A stretch of DNA of 64,000 bases. Source: Nageia nagi. Taxonomy: Eukaryota; Pinophyta. The notes under the pieces are model-generated. The model did no database searches, had not been told where the DNA came from, and worked only from the letters and a program-made list of their open reading frames with translations. The stretch covers positions 88,846,001 to 88,910,000 of the forward strand of contig JBITNC010000001.1 in the NCBI GenBank assembly GCA_050084985.1, given 5' to 3'. Shown one piece after another: positions 19,761 through 32,730 of this stretch; the stretch's first letter is position 1; the number at the start of each line of letters is the position of its first letter. Made by a program: the position numbers and the translations under genes.

Positions 19761-21560
19761 GAGATAGAAATTTTAAATGTTTAAGTCAAATTGAGGTTCA
19801 AATGCCATTTTTAGAGGTATAATTATTTTCCAAAGCTATTTTTTATTAAATATTTACATTTTGTTTCTAATAGGTAAATTATACTAACAAAAAAGATGGT
19901 ACGTTGTTGTTGGATCCCTAAAACTAGTCACAATATAGTTTCTACTGAAACTGACTACCCAACTATACCTATAAGTAGCTATATGTCATTGAACCAACAA
20001 CCAAAACACAACTAAAATAATTTTCATTACATATTTCCAATTCAACACCTAAAATAGAAAAAATAGATATCTAATTTACTCCCTATTACTACTAAGCATA
20101 CTAGCTAGTAGGTAGTATAGAACTACTCTATGTTGTTTCTTCATAGCTTCCTTTTGATGCTCTTTTGCTTCTACTCCACATGTCTTGTCACTTCCTTTTC
20201 AATCCTTCATCCCTTTTTCCTAATGAACATAAAGAATTGCTCCTCTTTTGGATTTGGAGGTGCTTGACTCATGGTGGAATACAAGGTTTCATCCTTGACC
20301 CATGCAATAGGGCAGGCTTCAATAATATCCTTCTCCACCATTTATTCTAGGGTGATAACTACTTTGTTAGGTATAGGTATGATGTGTATACCATTTTTTA
20401 CTTTGTTGAGTATCTTAGAAAACACTCAATATGGGATGGTATGTTTCTAATCTTTGAATTTACTAATCGGGTCTTCTATCGTGGTTTATGGTACTTTTTC
20501 TTTTTTCACCCCTTTTCCCTTCTTTTGATTATGTTCCTTCCCTCACTACCATAGGGAGGTGCTTTCTTCCAATGTGGGTGATGCTTCAGTAGGAGGGGTC
20601 TTCTCTTTTGGTCCCTAACTTCTTTCATGGGGGCCAACATATCTACAATAATTCCTTCTTACCATATAGGGGATGCAGTCAATTGCATTTTAGCTTCGTT
20701 TATGGTTAGCTCAATTGATTCATCAACCACTAGGGTACTTACCTCTCCCAATTTTTCCTCTCTCACATCATCCATAACATCAATGGGAAGTTTAGGTGGA
20801 GGGTTCTAGGTATTACCTTTATGTATGAATTCCCTTGTCTGCATTTGACATACTCACAATGCAATTGAGCCTCTACTCTAGGGAGGTTTATGCTTCTTGC
20901 TTGGAGGGTGTATTCAACTTAGTCATACTTAGTATTTCCTTTCTGCACACCTCCATTCTTTTCTTGACCTTATTTCTCTTTTTTTTCTTTTTTTTTAGTT
21001 GTCTAAGGTGTAGGATTTTGATTTCTCCAATAAGACCTTCTAATACATTTAGGTGATTAACGCCTGGTGTCACACCTCATCCTCTTCCTCACTCTTCACC
21101 TTCTCGACCTAGGTTTTGATAGAGTCAGTAAGGAAGAAGGGTATGCACAATTTGAAGTTTCCCCCTATCGAAAATGGCTCAATAAAACTAGGTGAGGTCT
21201 ACAAATATCCTATTATCATTCATCTAAGGTGAAGTATTTGATCACCCAGTATGCCATTTATTCCAAGTTTCTACCAACACCTTCCTATCCATACGAGTTT
21301 TGGAATTCACCATGGTCTCATTAGGGCCATAAAAATTCTCAATTTCTTGGTCCATCACCTTAGTATTTCTTTTGAAAAACCTCCCATGCAAGCTCATCTT
21401 GTGAGCAATAGTTATCGATTCTTTAGATAGGTACACCTTCATAAATCCAACCAAGGTGAAGCTTCCTCTCCACTCCTTAACTACCTTATTAGATACACTT
21501 GGGTTAAAACCCTTGCAATGTCATAAGAAATGTTTCACTCTATCCTTCTTGAAAATATTT
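19761..21560 (-). pseudogene. Unrecognised decayed coding region, possibly LINE ORF1 or retroelement ORF
   Basis: The minus strand from about 21560 to 20150 keeps protein-like runs: an open stretch at 21454-21242 with KVYLSKESITIAHKMSLHGR and RMDRKVLVETWNKWHTG, a Lys/Arg-rich run near 21050-20940, and an acidic stretch near 20810-20700 (DVMDDVREEKLGEVSTLVVD). The order basic/globular then charged linker would suit a nucleic-acid-binding ORF1, but no RRM or zinc knuckle was visible. From 19761 to 20150 nothing was recognised. The CT-rich run at 20970-21000 is low complexity. Confidence 0.35.
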
Positions 21561-21699
21561 CAATAAATCCTATCTCATATAAGTTCTTCATGGCTACTTA
21601 TCTTTGTTCTATACATGTTTACCATTGCATGGAGACTCTGCATTTCTCTCCCACTCATGAAGGCTAATATTAAGGGATGATGGATATAAAATATGTCAC

Positions 21700-23380
21700 C
21701 TTTAATTTTTTCATGCCAAGATATCTTTTCATGAGTTAGATTCATTAGAGGAGGTGGTGGTGTTGTTGATATGATATTTTAATGTACCCCTCGATCTCCT
21801 CTAATGATGCATTGGTGATTACCATCATCATCCACTAACCATCATTCTTTGTGTCACATCCAACATGGCTTCTAGATGAGACTCTAAGTAGAGTAAGTGG
21901 ATGAAAAATGCTAACTTAGTATCATCGATGGGACCACCTTTATATATCCATGAATTTTCTTAATAAGGAGAGAAAGGTAGATTTGTAGTGTCTTAGCTAC
22001 CATTAGGTTGTGTTCCTCAAATATGTGATAATTCATTTATTTCCAAATAGCCCATAGCACACATAGTATGACCATAGCACATACCCTATTAGTTTTCTCT
22101 TGATTCCATGGTATCCACCATTACTTTATGATCTTTTTTGCAGTTTTTGGTTTGGTCCATTAGAATTGGAATGTGTTTGTTTCCATGTCCCATAGCTCAC
22201 TTGGGAAGTTGCACTGGAAAAGCAAGTGATCAATTGCTTCTTCCTCCTTCTTACACATAATGCATCTATTTGTAAACTTTCCTCCTTTTTTTGAGATTTT
22301 CATATGTGCGTATTATATTTAGTGAGGCCACCCAACAAAAGCATGATACTTTTAGAATTAGTACTTTAGTCTATACCTTTTCCCATAATAACTTTCTCCC
22401 ATCTATTTCATTAATATTTAGGTAATTATATCCAATTTTATTTGAGTATGATTTTTCCTTTCCTTTTTCATCTATCTAGAGTATTTCACATTTTTTTCTA
22501 TGTGGAATAACTTCATCTTAACTAATATTTTCCTTAATTTCTCCACTTGTTCTATAGTTCTTGGATCTAGGTATGGAGGGAGGTACCATTCCATTTCATC
22601 TCTTCTTCTTCATAGGTAGACAACTACTTTGGTTACTATGGATAACTTTTTTAAATTCATCACCTATTATATATTTTCTTCTTGAGCAAGGGGAGTTACT
22701 CCCAACCACCTTTCTTCCCAAAATAGAGTTGGTTTCTCATTACTAACTTTCCATAGGGACCTATGTTGAAGTGTATCCTAAACGTCCATCATACCATTCC
22801 AAATCGTAAATCATTTAAGGGGATTTCTTATGGTTATCAAGTTTTTCTCCACTTAGAGGTACTTCTATTTGTATATTTTAATCCATTCCTTTTCTTTTCC
22901 TTCGCATAGTCTCCATGCTAGTTTTATTCTCATTACCTAGTTGACTAGCTTAATCTATCTTATTCCCAATCCTCCTGATTTTTTCCCACAAACTTTGGTC
23001 TAGGAAATAAGAGAAATCATACTTATTACTTATATAGTACCTATCTAGATGAATTCAGAACAAATATGAAAAACTTTATAGTAAAGTTATAAGGATTTTA
23101 TTCCATGTGCATGTAATAGGGAGTCTTATAACCTACTACATAGGAAACCCTGGTCAACCTCTACCAACACCTCATGTTTTACCATTTCCTTTATTACCCC
23201 TCCACATGGGCTTAGTTTCCTCTCTTTAGCTTGTGGAATTGGAATGCCTAACCTCCCAAAAGGAGTCCAAGATACCTTACCACTACACCAACACCTCATG
23301 ACTTTATATTTACACATATTTATAAGATTTTATTTAACTAATTTATAAATAATATTCTCTTATATTTATCTAAAATTTTA
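21700..23380 (-). mobile_element. LINE ORF2 3' fragment with zf-RVT motif
   Basis: Minus-strand reading near 22285-22195 gives a complete zf-RVT zinc motif, NRCIMCKKEEEAIDHLLFQC (Cys-x2-Cys, then His-x4-Cys), found at the C-terminus of plant L1-type ORF2. About 100 bases further on, the expected VLWSYYVCYGLF-like helix follows (family ILWAIWKERN). Sequence to about 23380 is decayed upstream ORF2 with no catalytic RT motif visible. It is a second, separate L1-like relic beside the one at 14963-17170. Confidence 0.7.
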
Positions 23381-23415
23381 TATTATTTTTATTTTATGTT
23401 GTTTATCTATATTAT

Positions 23416-23676
23416 TTATAGCAATTTTAATATTTTCCTAGCAATTTTGCATTCTATATCATACCATTTATTTATTTTTCTATTATTACTTATTCTATTA
23501 ACTCTTCTTTCAATGGCCTCCCTTTTATGTACCCATTTGATCAAGGAGTTTGTAGCCACCATAATGTGTCTATTTCTAGTACTTATTGTAGGAAGGAAGG
23601 ATCCTACAATATTAATCCACCATTTCTCAAATGATCCTAAGAAAATAGTATAGCATAATGATGCTAATGAAGTCAT
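23416..23676 (-). pseudogene. Isolated Ty3/gypsy integrase core fragment
   Basis: An 86-codon minus-strand frame with FEKWWINIVGSFLPTISTRN followed by RHIMVATNSLIKWVHKREAI matches the gypsy integrase core start (family W-G-I/M-D-F-V-GP, then YI-V-ATDYLTKWVEA). The first catalytic Asp is changed to Asn in WIN and the second block has Asn for Asp. No flanking RT or LTR was found, so this is a fragment. Confidence 0.7.
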
Positions 23677-23699
23677 ATGATTTCCATAGGATTAATAAA

Positions 23700-26600
23700 T
23701 ATTGCATATTTTACAATAGATAGAATAATTATTTGAAAGGAGTGGGCTAGTATTAATCTACATTCGATATATGTATGTTTGTATGTATGCATGATTATTT
23801 TAATAAAAATAAGATGTGAAATAAAATCATCAGGCTTATTTTGAATAAATATATATTAATTATGTATTTAAATGATTGTTTCTACCTAGGTATAAATATT
23901 TGCATGTAATGTCAATCTTCATATTTAAATATGTAGGCAATATACATCTTAAATGCTCCTTGTGGTATCTACATTTTTATCCCTTTTATGTTATGTTATG
24001 GTACAAAATGCAGTGCAAAAATATAATTGCAAACATTTGATATGGTGATGATTAGATATGGGTTTAAGATGATGATTGGCCTCTAAGTTGCCTCAAGCAT
24101 GGATGATGATGATTTCATAAGTTTTATTCCCCCTCATGACATAAGTTAATGGGGGAAATAAGTGATTGCATAAATAAGTCTCTTTATAAAGATATGAGAG
24201 TAATGTGATATATGAGAGTAGAATTGTAATGGACTAAATATAGTGTTAGATAGATCAATTAGGAGTATAAGGAATTTCTACAAATAATGTGTACAAAATA
24301 AATGATGTGCTTAAGATAACAATGGACATGATTAAGTGGCTCAATTATCATGATATGCCATGAATATAATGATGTGAAAGCTTAATTTATAATAATGATG
24401 AGGATTGAATTGATGCTTTACTTTTGCCTTAGTATACTAGAGTAAAATATTGTTAGTACAAATTTTATCTGAAATTGCTTTCTTCAAATTGGATAAAACA
24501 TATTACTCTTGTTCAATATGTAATGAAGCATAAAGTGAATGGTAGGAAAAGGTTCAAAATCAGTATCATGATGAAGGAAAGATATTGAGTTGATTTAGAA
24601 TTGAGTTAGAAATTTTTTTATGCGGATTGGATGACTAAGCATGTTTATGACATGCTCCTACTTTAATGATGTTATAGATAGTTTAGAATGTATATGAAAA
24701 ACTTCATAATGAAATGATGCATGGAAAGAGGATATGGCTGAATACATAGGAATATTGCCTCAACTCAAAATACTAAAATAGTCAATTTTCCAATGGGATT
24801 TGGACTCATCAATCTTCCTCATATCATAATTGGGATTACATGAAAATGTGACCTCACTTATCTACTTTTGAGGGATTGATACACCTTTGGATTTACTTTA
24901 TGTAATATTTTGATTATGTTTCCTCTCTTGGTTGATTTTTCAAGGTCATATTTCTATTAGACTACTTGTAGTTCTATATTTTAACCTTGGTTTGTGATTT
25001 GGTGTTTTGGCATTGGCTCTATTTTTGGATAATACTTTTTTTACTTAGATGGTGGAAAGAGAGATATTTAATTTGTTAGATATTTTTAAATAAATGTGTA
25101 TGGATAAAGAATATAACCTTTCCCATTCTACATTTTAATTTTTTGAGAAATTATTTATTGGATAAAGGATATTCTTCTATTTCTTAGTTTTTCTTTTTCT
25201 TTTTTCTATTTTTCTAAAAAACTTGAAGAGAAAGAATTTTGGTATTTGATGTCTTTATCATCTCTATGAAGTATGTAGATAAAGAGATATAATATTTTTT
25301 GCACTTAGTGTAACATTTTTCTTATTGATATATAACTTTGAGGTGCTTGGGAAAAAGAATTGTGGCTTTTTTATACATCTAAATACTTTCATGCTTTCGA
25401 AATGTCACTTCCCCTATGATAGGTTAATTATGACATAATAAATACCTAACATTTATCATGATCAAGTTTGGAATTTAGAGTTTTAGGCTCCCAAGGAAAG
25501 TCACCAGGGTAAATTTAACAAAATCCCATGAAATAAAATTATAAATTCATGATGCACTAGGCCCTTGCCTTATAGAAAATTCAGCAAAATAGAACAAAAC
25601 ATGTGTGTTCTATTTGGCGATATATTTTATGAAGCAAGGAAAACATGGCTATTAGAGGCTAATTAAAAAAAAAAGTGTAAATTATAGCTAAATATAATAA
25701 TTAACAAATCATATTTTTATTTAATATAATTGCTTACAATGTACAATAGAATCATGAAAACTATGTATCTAGTGTTTGAAGAAGAATTAAATAAAATTGT
25801 GAATAATTAATATGATATCAATGATTCTTTAAATTGCTCATATTTACCTTTCGAGCAATCTATGGAGAGGGACTAAAGAAGTACCATACTCTACTTTGAA
25901 GACATCATTTAAAATGATTTTGAAAAAGCATAAACACCACTTGACTTATTCAGAAATTTCCACAATATGCCACTATGCTTGACTCCATATTTGTGAAACT
26001 ATAGTGGTCCATAATTGCCCACCTTGATCTTCATAGAATTGAGGGACCCACACACCATGTATGAAGCAAAAATAGTTGTTTGGAAATAGTATTTCAAAAA
26101 ATTCTTAATTTGTATGATAATGAAAGAAAAGAAAATTAGATACATATGAATAAAATTTAAATATAAAATGGATTAAAGCACATATTGCAATAGATTTCAT
26201 CCTATTTGGAATAGTGTTTCAACAATTGAAATACATAGACTTAACTGCCATGAAATAATGCAAAATTACTTCTATAAATATTTCCTTACGAATGAACCCA
26301 TGTCCTGTAACCTATAGTAAATTAGAATTAATTTTGTATATTCCATGGTGGTTAATCCTGAACATAATTAGATTCAATATTTGAAATACTACTTTCAAAC
26401 AAGTTGAAAAAATGTAATGAATTTAAGTGCATTATATATGCTTATGAACTACACCATGGAAGATAATAATGAGGCACCCTAGTAGGAAGTATGAAAAAGA
26501 GAGAACATATTTATTTAACATGTGCACATTGTATCCTAAAATAAAAGATAAATTGCAGCATGTTACAACATGAGGTCTTAAATACACTCTTCTGGCTCTA

Positions 26601-26880
26601 CATAGTGACCTTTAGAAAAATTATTAAGAATTGAGTATATATGATGTGTTATTTATAGAATATGGGCATGCGTGAGTTGTCATTCCAAATTTGAATTTCA
26701 AATCTCAATCATATGGAAAGGTGGTAAATATGAAGGCAAATAAATGAGGAAATAAAAGTTGACACATGTAGAAAATATTTTCACATGTGTATATAAGATA
26801 TTTGACACAAGTAGAGAAGATATTCAATGCATGTTGATAAGACATTTTATAGGCACGTTAGAGTAGATAAGATATTTGAG
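23700..26880. other. AT-rich stretch, no gene seen
   Basis: Neither strand has a frame longer than about 60 codons with protein-like content. The sequence is AT-rich, with dispersed ATGATG and TATGTATG runs near 23770 and 24050-24110. It could be degraded LTR or intergenic DNA. No inverted or direct terminal repeat was recognised. Confidence 0.5.
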
Positions 26881-26884
26881 GCCA

Positions 26885-27440
26885 TATCGTCCAAGCCATG
26901 TCATCAAACCTTGATGTCCAAGCCATATTGTTAAGAACTTATCTTTCAATCCATGTCATTAGGCCTTATTGTCCAAGCCATGTTGTTAAATCATTGATGT
27001 TCAAGCCATGTTGTTAAGCATTATTTTCCAAGCCATGTCATCAAGGATTTATTATTAAAATGATGGAGCATAAGCCATGTCATTCAATCCATGTCATCTA
27101 AACCATGTTGTTCAAGCCATGTCATTAAATCTATGTTGTTCAAGCCATGCCATTCAATCCATATCGTTCAAGCCATGTCATTGAATCCATATTGTTGAGG
27201 CAATGTCATGATGCCTTTTCATTTATACCATGTCGTTGAAGCCATATCATTATGCCTTATCATTTAAGATATATTGTTATATATTATCGTTTATACCATG
27301 TCATTATACCTTATCATTTATTCTATGTCATTGAAGTCATGTTTTTATGCCTTATCATTTATGCCATAATGTTGAATCCATGTCACTATGTCTTCTTAAT
27401 TAGGCCATGTCATTATGCATTATTCAAGCCATATCAATGG
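26885..27440. repeat. Degenerate tandem repeat, about 28-30 bp unit around CAAGCCATGTCATT
   Basis: The core CAAGCCATGTCATT alternates with CAATCCATGTTGTT-like half-units about fifteen bases long, roughly 18-20 times, drifting at the right end to GCCTTATCATTTATACCATG. The array ends within 10 bases of the LTR element that begins at 27450. It has no reading frame of interest and looks like a minisatellite. Confidence 0.75.
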
Positions 27441-27449
27441 AGCACTATC

Positions 27450-28101
27450 TGTTAGAATTTGTAATGCATTATTGTGTAAATAAATTAGGTGTATTGTTCT
27501 TAATTAATTAAAACTAAAGGAACATATACAATACCTAAGTTAGAAAGAACATATTTTGCAATATGGAATAATCCATTTATTATGTGGATTATCCAGGTAT
27601 TCAAATGTGGAGATCCATCTATTTTATATTAAGGGTATATCCACATATGCAGTTTTCCCACATACTTAAAATAGAAGTATGGGCATATGTAATAGATATG
27701 GGTAAAAAGCCTTCTAACTACTATTCTCATATAATGTGAATCTTATGGATGATGATATTCCCATTGTGTAAAAGGGTGTACCAAAGTAGTATTTGAGCCT
27801 ATAAAAGGAAGGCTAGGCTTATTGTAAATCGCTCATTTTTGGAGAAGTATTCTTATGCTATTAGTTTAGAGATCTAGGGATAAAATAATTGTAAGAGAGA
27901 GTTTGTCTTGAGACGTAATATATGAGATTCAAATGGATGTAGTCTCTTAGAGCAAAACCACTATATTTCTTATGTGTTAATTTGTGATATTGCTTATTGT
28001 TGTGTCTTTTGAGAGATTGTTATCTTTAAGAGACATTAGAGTGTAAATTTGTTGGATATTGGTATAAGAGATCTTGATTGTGGAATTCTTTGATTCCTTC
28101 A
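27450..28101 (+). repeat. 5' LTR of the pol-less element at 27450-34814
   Basis: It has TATAAAA at 27800-27806 in GAGCCTATAAAAGGAAGGC, about 350 bases into the LTR, a likely promoter for the genomic RNA. The LTR ends TTCA, followed by spacer CA and the primer site. Its last 300 bases resemble the LTR at 53553-53979. Confidence 0.9.
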
Positions 28102-28103
28102 CA

Positions 28104-28116
28104 TGGTATCATAGCC
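28104..28116 (+). promoter_or_regulatory. Primer-binding site for initiator-Met tRNA
   Basis: TGGTATCATAGCC differs at one base from the usual TGGTATCAGAGCC of plant LTR elements primed by initiator Met tRNA. Its place right after the LTR is diagnostic. Confidence 0.85.
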
Positions 28117-28739
28117 TGCTTGTGATCATCTTCTTCAAATTCTAGCTCTATCATCTTGAGGTAACCCATATTAAATGTATATCTAACCTTGATATTTTTT
28201 CAAATTTTTAAGTTAGATCTATCATATATTCTATGGTTAGACTTTAATATATTGTGAAAATTAGTGTATCTAATTTTTTTTCATAGTTAAACCTAATTCT
28301 TTTAAATAATTATATTTTAAAAAATATGATAAAGATCCCTTTATCATTGCATTTTTTTGTTACATTGCAAAATAAGATTATACATGTTATGTTTACAATG
28401 AATATTTCATTATTGCAAACTTACAAAAATCTAAGTGATTTCTTGTAAGTATTTTTTGCAAGAAAAATTATATATTTTTTACAACAATTAAATAAGTTGT
28501 AAAAAAACTTTACTACTTAAGCAATAGTCTTGCATGTTTTTACTACTTAAAAAATAGTCTTGCAATTTTTTTACAAAAGGAGGGTTACAATTTTTTATTG
28601 TAACAAATAGAAAGTACAAAAAAACTTGCAATTTTTTTTTTGTAATATAAATTATTTTTAGAATTTAATTTTTTTATATTATGTACTTTTTATATAAAAA
28701 TCAAAATTTATTTTCTATGTTAAAAATAAATAAATAAAA

Positions 28740-29340
28740 ATAATTGGGTGAGACCCCTCTATGAGGCAGTGCATAGCCTCATTGGGTGCGACTCCTCTAT
28801 AAGGTGGCGCATGGCCCCTCTATGAGGTGACATGCAGCCTCATTAGGCATGACCCCTCTATGATGTGGATTGTGACCCTACTAGGCATGGCCCCTTAATG
28901 ATGTAGCATGCAACCCTTATAGGTATGACCCATCTATGGAGGAGGTGCGTAGCCACGATGGCATGGCCCCTCTGGGCAAGGCCCTCCATGGAGGAGGTGC
29001 ATAGCCCCGATGGGTGTGGCCCCTCTATGGAGAATATACATAGCGTATTGGGTGTGACCCTTTTGGGAGGAAGTAAGCAACCCTTGAGTGTGACCCCTCC
29101 TATGGAGGAGGTGCATGACCCTTAAGCGTGACCCCTCAATTATAGGAGATGCACGACCATCAGGCATGACCCCTTCATTAGATGTAATGTTCTACTCTTA
29201 TGGGTGCGACCCCTCTTGTGAGGAGGCACATAGCCCTTAGGCATGGCTACTCTTGTGAGGAGGCACATGACCTTCAGGTGTGGCCCCTTGCACAACCTTT
29301 ATGGTCATGGTCCCTTGTATGAAAGTGGTATGCGTAATCT
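28740..29340. repeat. GC-rich minisatellite in the leader of the pol-less element
   Basis: About 14 degenerate copies of a unit of roughly 38-42 bases, around GGGTGTGACCCCTCTATGGA and GGAGGTGCATAGCCC. It is much richer in G+C than the rest of the element. Short open frames here (28925-29125 and its reverse) are products of the repeat. A comparable GC-rich repeat lies in the same place in the relative at 53553-58841. Confidence 0.8.
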
Positions 29341-30600
29341 GGATGCATAATTTTGGGCAAATGCCCTTCAACAAAATATTTGAAATTGGTTGGCATCTTT
29401 TACAACAATTTTAGAAAGAAACTTTATTGCATAGTGGTAGTCACCACATATAACACTCCCCTCCTCTTCATTAAATACCTAATTTTTAAATAGAGGGGTA
29501 TTAAAATGGTATTTTTTTAATGGGATCAATAAGATATTTTTTAATGTATATGGACATTAATTGACACCATCCTAACAACTTATTATTTTTTTTTTGTAAG
29601 GTGGTTAAAATACACATAGTAATTTAGTGGATGACTGGTATTAATAAGCTTGAAAGTGCAAGTCATTTTTTGGAGGATTTTATTATTCATGCTTTTATTT
29701 GATCAACTTCAAAATTATTTTGAGTTGATTGATGGTATAATTACACAAAATGGAAAATATCTTAGCAAATTTATTTGTGCAAATAAATATTGTGATATAA
29801 AGGTTGATGCTTATGGTCATGTCATAAAATATTAATGAATGCTCATCTCATCTTTATGACGTATGATGCATATGGATAATGCATATTTATAAGGTATGGT
29901 GCATAAGTACTACTATTTTTGAAGTTATAATTTTTTTAACATAGTTTAAAATTACTTTGCAAAGCTATGTTTCTTTTCATTATTTGACATGTGAAAACAT
30001 TAGTGGTGGTAGTTTTGATACCATTCAATTATATTTTGACAATTTAAATATTTAAAAGAAATAAATATTTAAATACAAAGCATTATAGTGAAATTCATAA
30101 ATGCTTAGAGTTGTAAATACCTAATCAGATGCTTTATTATCAAATTTTTTTACAAACCTTTATTTTGGTTAAATGATAAAAAAAATTCACATGTGAAACC
30201 AATTTTCCAAATAATTCTTTGATCAATGCAACACTATGACAATTTTGCAATTTTGTATGCTTTTGATTAATTCATAAGTTATGTTCATAATCTTATGATA
30301 ATTTATGGAAAATATTGGAATTTTCAAAGTGTAATTATTATACAATATTTGACATGTTTGATTCAATTTTTAATAAATTGATAACATTTTTTGAAGGAAA
30401 AAATTTATTTTGCAATTGTGTCTAAATATTGCAATAGAAACCATTTTTTTGCAAAATTCAAAAGGTCAATATTTTGCAAAATGGTAAAAATTCCATGCAA
30501 CTTTTTAGGATGTCATAAACTAAATTTGTGTTATCTAGTTAGTGACAAATAAAAAGAGGGGAGTTGCATTATGTTGCAATTATGATCAAAAGAGTTATTG
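29341..30600 (+). other. AT-rich interior of the pol-less element, no gene
   Basis: Nothing protein-like was seen except a 61-codon open frame at 29650-29835 without recognisable motif. The stretch contains many TTTTGCAA/TTTGCAAAA motifs, especially at 30390-30500. Confidence 0.5.
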
Positions 30601-30806
30601 TTTGAACTCTATGATTATGCACTTTATTAATCTCCTTGATTGAATGGGCAATTTAGTATGCTTGTATGTGCATATTGTGATGCACTATCTTTATTTGAAA
30701 GTGTTTGAACTCTATGATTATGCACTTTCTTAATCTCCTTGATTGGATGAGCAATTTATTGTGCTTGGATGTGCATATTGTGATGCACTATCCTTATTGG
30801 TTGCAT
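30601..30806 (+). repeat. Two-copy direct repeat, period 103 bp
   Basis: The block beginning TTTGAACTCTATGATTATGC at 30601 recurs at 30704 with only a few changes, both copies ending in GTGATGCACTATC. It is a recent local duplication inside the pol-less element. Confidence 0.8.
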
Positions 30807-31029
30807 TATGGTGCATTAATATATATTGTAATAGAATTATTATAGATGTGCATCAGACTATTCTTTGATATCTTTAAATTTTGTATATAAAAGCACATTT
30901 ATTATTTGATATCATTGGTTAAAATGGAAATGCTTATAACTTTCAAAATAATTTTTATGTATATCGTTTGAAGTAAAATTTTGAGTAAACTTTCTTCAAA
31001 CTTTATTATCCTCACTCATTGATTGTGCA

Positions 31030-31700
31030 CATGTTTCTATCCTAGGTTGGATGGAAAACATGTGGACACATTCTTGTTGAGTGGAAAGTTTGTAAACTTT
31101 CTCCAAAATTGAATGGTAGTGCACATTGCTCCAATGTTTTTTGGTTTATACACATTAGTTGATTGGAGTGGAAAGTTTTTAAACTTTCTCTAAATTTGAA
31201 TGGTTGTGCATATTCTTGATTGATTGGATAGAAATTTGATCCTAAAATGTACACATTAGTTGATTGGAGTGGAAAGTTTTTCAACTTTCTCTAAATTTGA
31301 ATGGTTGTGCATATTCTTGATTGATTGGATAGAAATTTGATCCTAAAATATTTGGTTTGTGCACATTGATTGATTGGAGTGGAAAGTTTGTTAACTTTAT
31401 CCAAATTTGAATGGTTGTGCACATTTTTGATTGATTAGATAGAAAATTGATCCTAAACCTTTGGTTTGTCTACATTGATTGATTGGAGTGGAAATTTTGT
31501 GAACTTTATACAAATTTGAATGGTTGCACACATTCTTGATTGATTGGATAGAAAATTGATCCTAAAATCTTTGGTTCATGCACATTGATTGATTGGAGTG
31601 GAAAGTTTGTGAACTTTATCCAAATTTAAATGGTTGTGTATATTACTGATAGAAAATTGATCCTCAATTTTTTTATTTGTTCACATTCATTTATATCCTT
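31030..31700 (+). repeat. Five-copy tandem repeat, about 110 bp period, with a partial inverted copy
   Basis: GATTGGAGTG recurs at 31161, 31262, 31372, 31481 and 31591 (spacing 101-110). Each copy contains GTGGAAAGTTTGTGAACTTT and ATTGATTGGATAGAAA-type segments. A reverse-complement piece (AAAGTTCACAAACTTTCCAC) appears at 32044-32063, with a second shorter copy just before it, so RNA from the element could fold the two regions together. Confidence 0.85.
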
Positions 31701-32730
31701 ATTGGAATGGAAAGTTAGTACACATTCAAGTTATTGAGGTTACTATTTGATCATATATTACCATTGAGTAGTGTGATAATGAATTCCCTTTGGTTGTTAT
31801 TAGTGTAAATGTCTTAATTCTTAAACACCATTAATGTATGGGATAAGTATTGCTTGATTAAGCAACTTTGTTACAGTGTTACAATGTTGATTGATTTTGC
31901 TTTGAAAAGGAAATGTACGAGTACCCTTTGGAATGTGTACACTCCTTCAATTGTTAATAAATTTACTCTTAAGGAGTAAATTAAAGCAATGTTTTATAAA
32001 GGAGTAAACTTAGAGAAAGTTCACAAACCATTTAAATTTAGAGAAAGTTCACAAACTTTCCACTCAAGCATATTTTATAAAGCATGTTTTATCAAGGAGT
32101 AAATTTTTGATGGGAATTTGTAGCCTATGTCTAGGTGTTATAATCACATTTGTGGCCTATGGCTTAACTAGGTGGCATAGTCAGGTTGGCATTTGTGGCT
32201 TATGAATAGTAAATATTGATAGCATTTTATGATTTGTTCTTCATCCAAATTATAATATTGTTGATGGAGACCTTAAACCTTTACTTCAAAAAGGATAAGA
32301 ACGCATGCATCTTCAAATGCATTATATATTGACTAATTAAAGGATGGCTTAAAATTGTTACCTTGATAACATGAATCATTACCTTAGTGATAAGAATAAT
32401 TGCATTAATTTGTTGATGGAAAGGAAACTATCCTTGGTAATTTTCATTATCTTTGAATAGATTATGATGAAAATTTTAGCACATTAATGATTATGTGCGA
32501 TTATTTTATTTTGATGAACACTTATTTTTGAAAATGGAGAAAATATTTCAAAAGTTGTTCATCACTTATTGATGCTATCATAATTAGATACATGATATCA
32601 CTTTAATAAATTATGTATATGATAGCGTGAACAACTCAATTAAAAATTTGGTGGCACTGAACATTTCACAAAGTAATGCATTCTCTATAAATAGCTATCC
32701 ATATATGAATGGAACGACATAGTTCTAGTT

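Noticed and set aside
26885-27440. Possible CRISPR-like array of regular repeats
   Set aside because: Units are degenerate and contiguous with no unique spacers, and the DNA is eukaryotic.
28104-28116. Possible tRNA gene at TGGTATCATAGCC and the similar site at 53982
   Set aside because: Only the tRNA-complementary primer segment is present, directly after an LTR; no cloverleaf follows.
28925-29167. Open frames on both strands in the GC-rich repeat
   Set aside because: Repeat units without stops make open frames by chance; the repeated peptide has no domain character.
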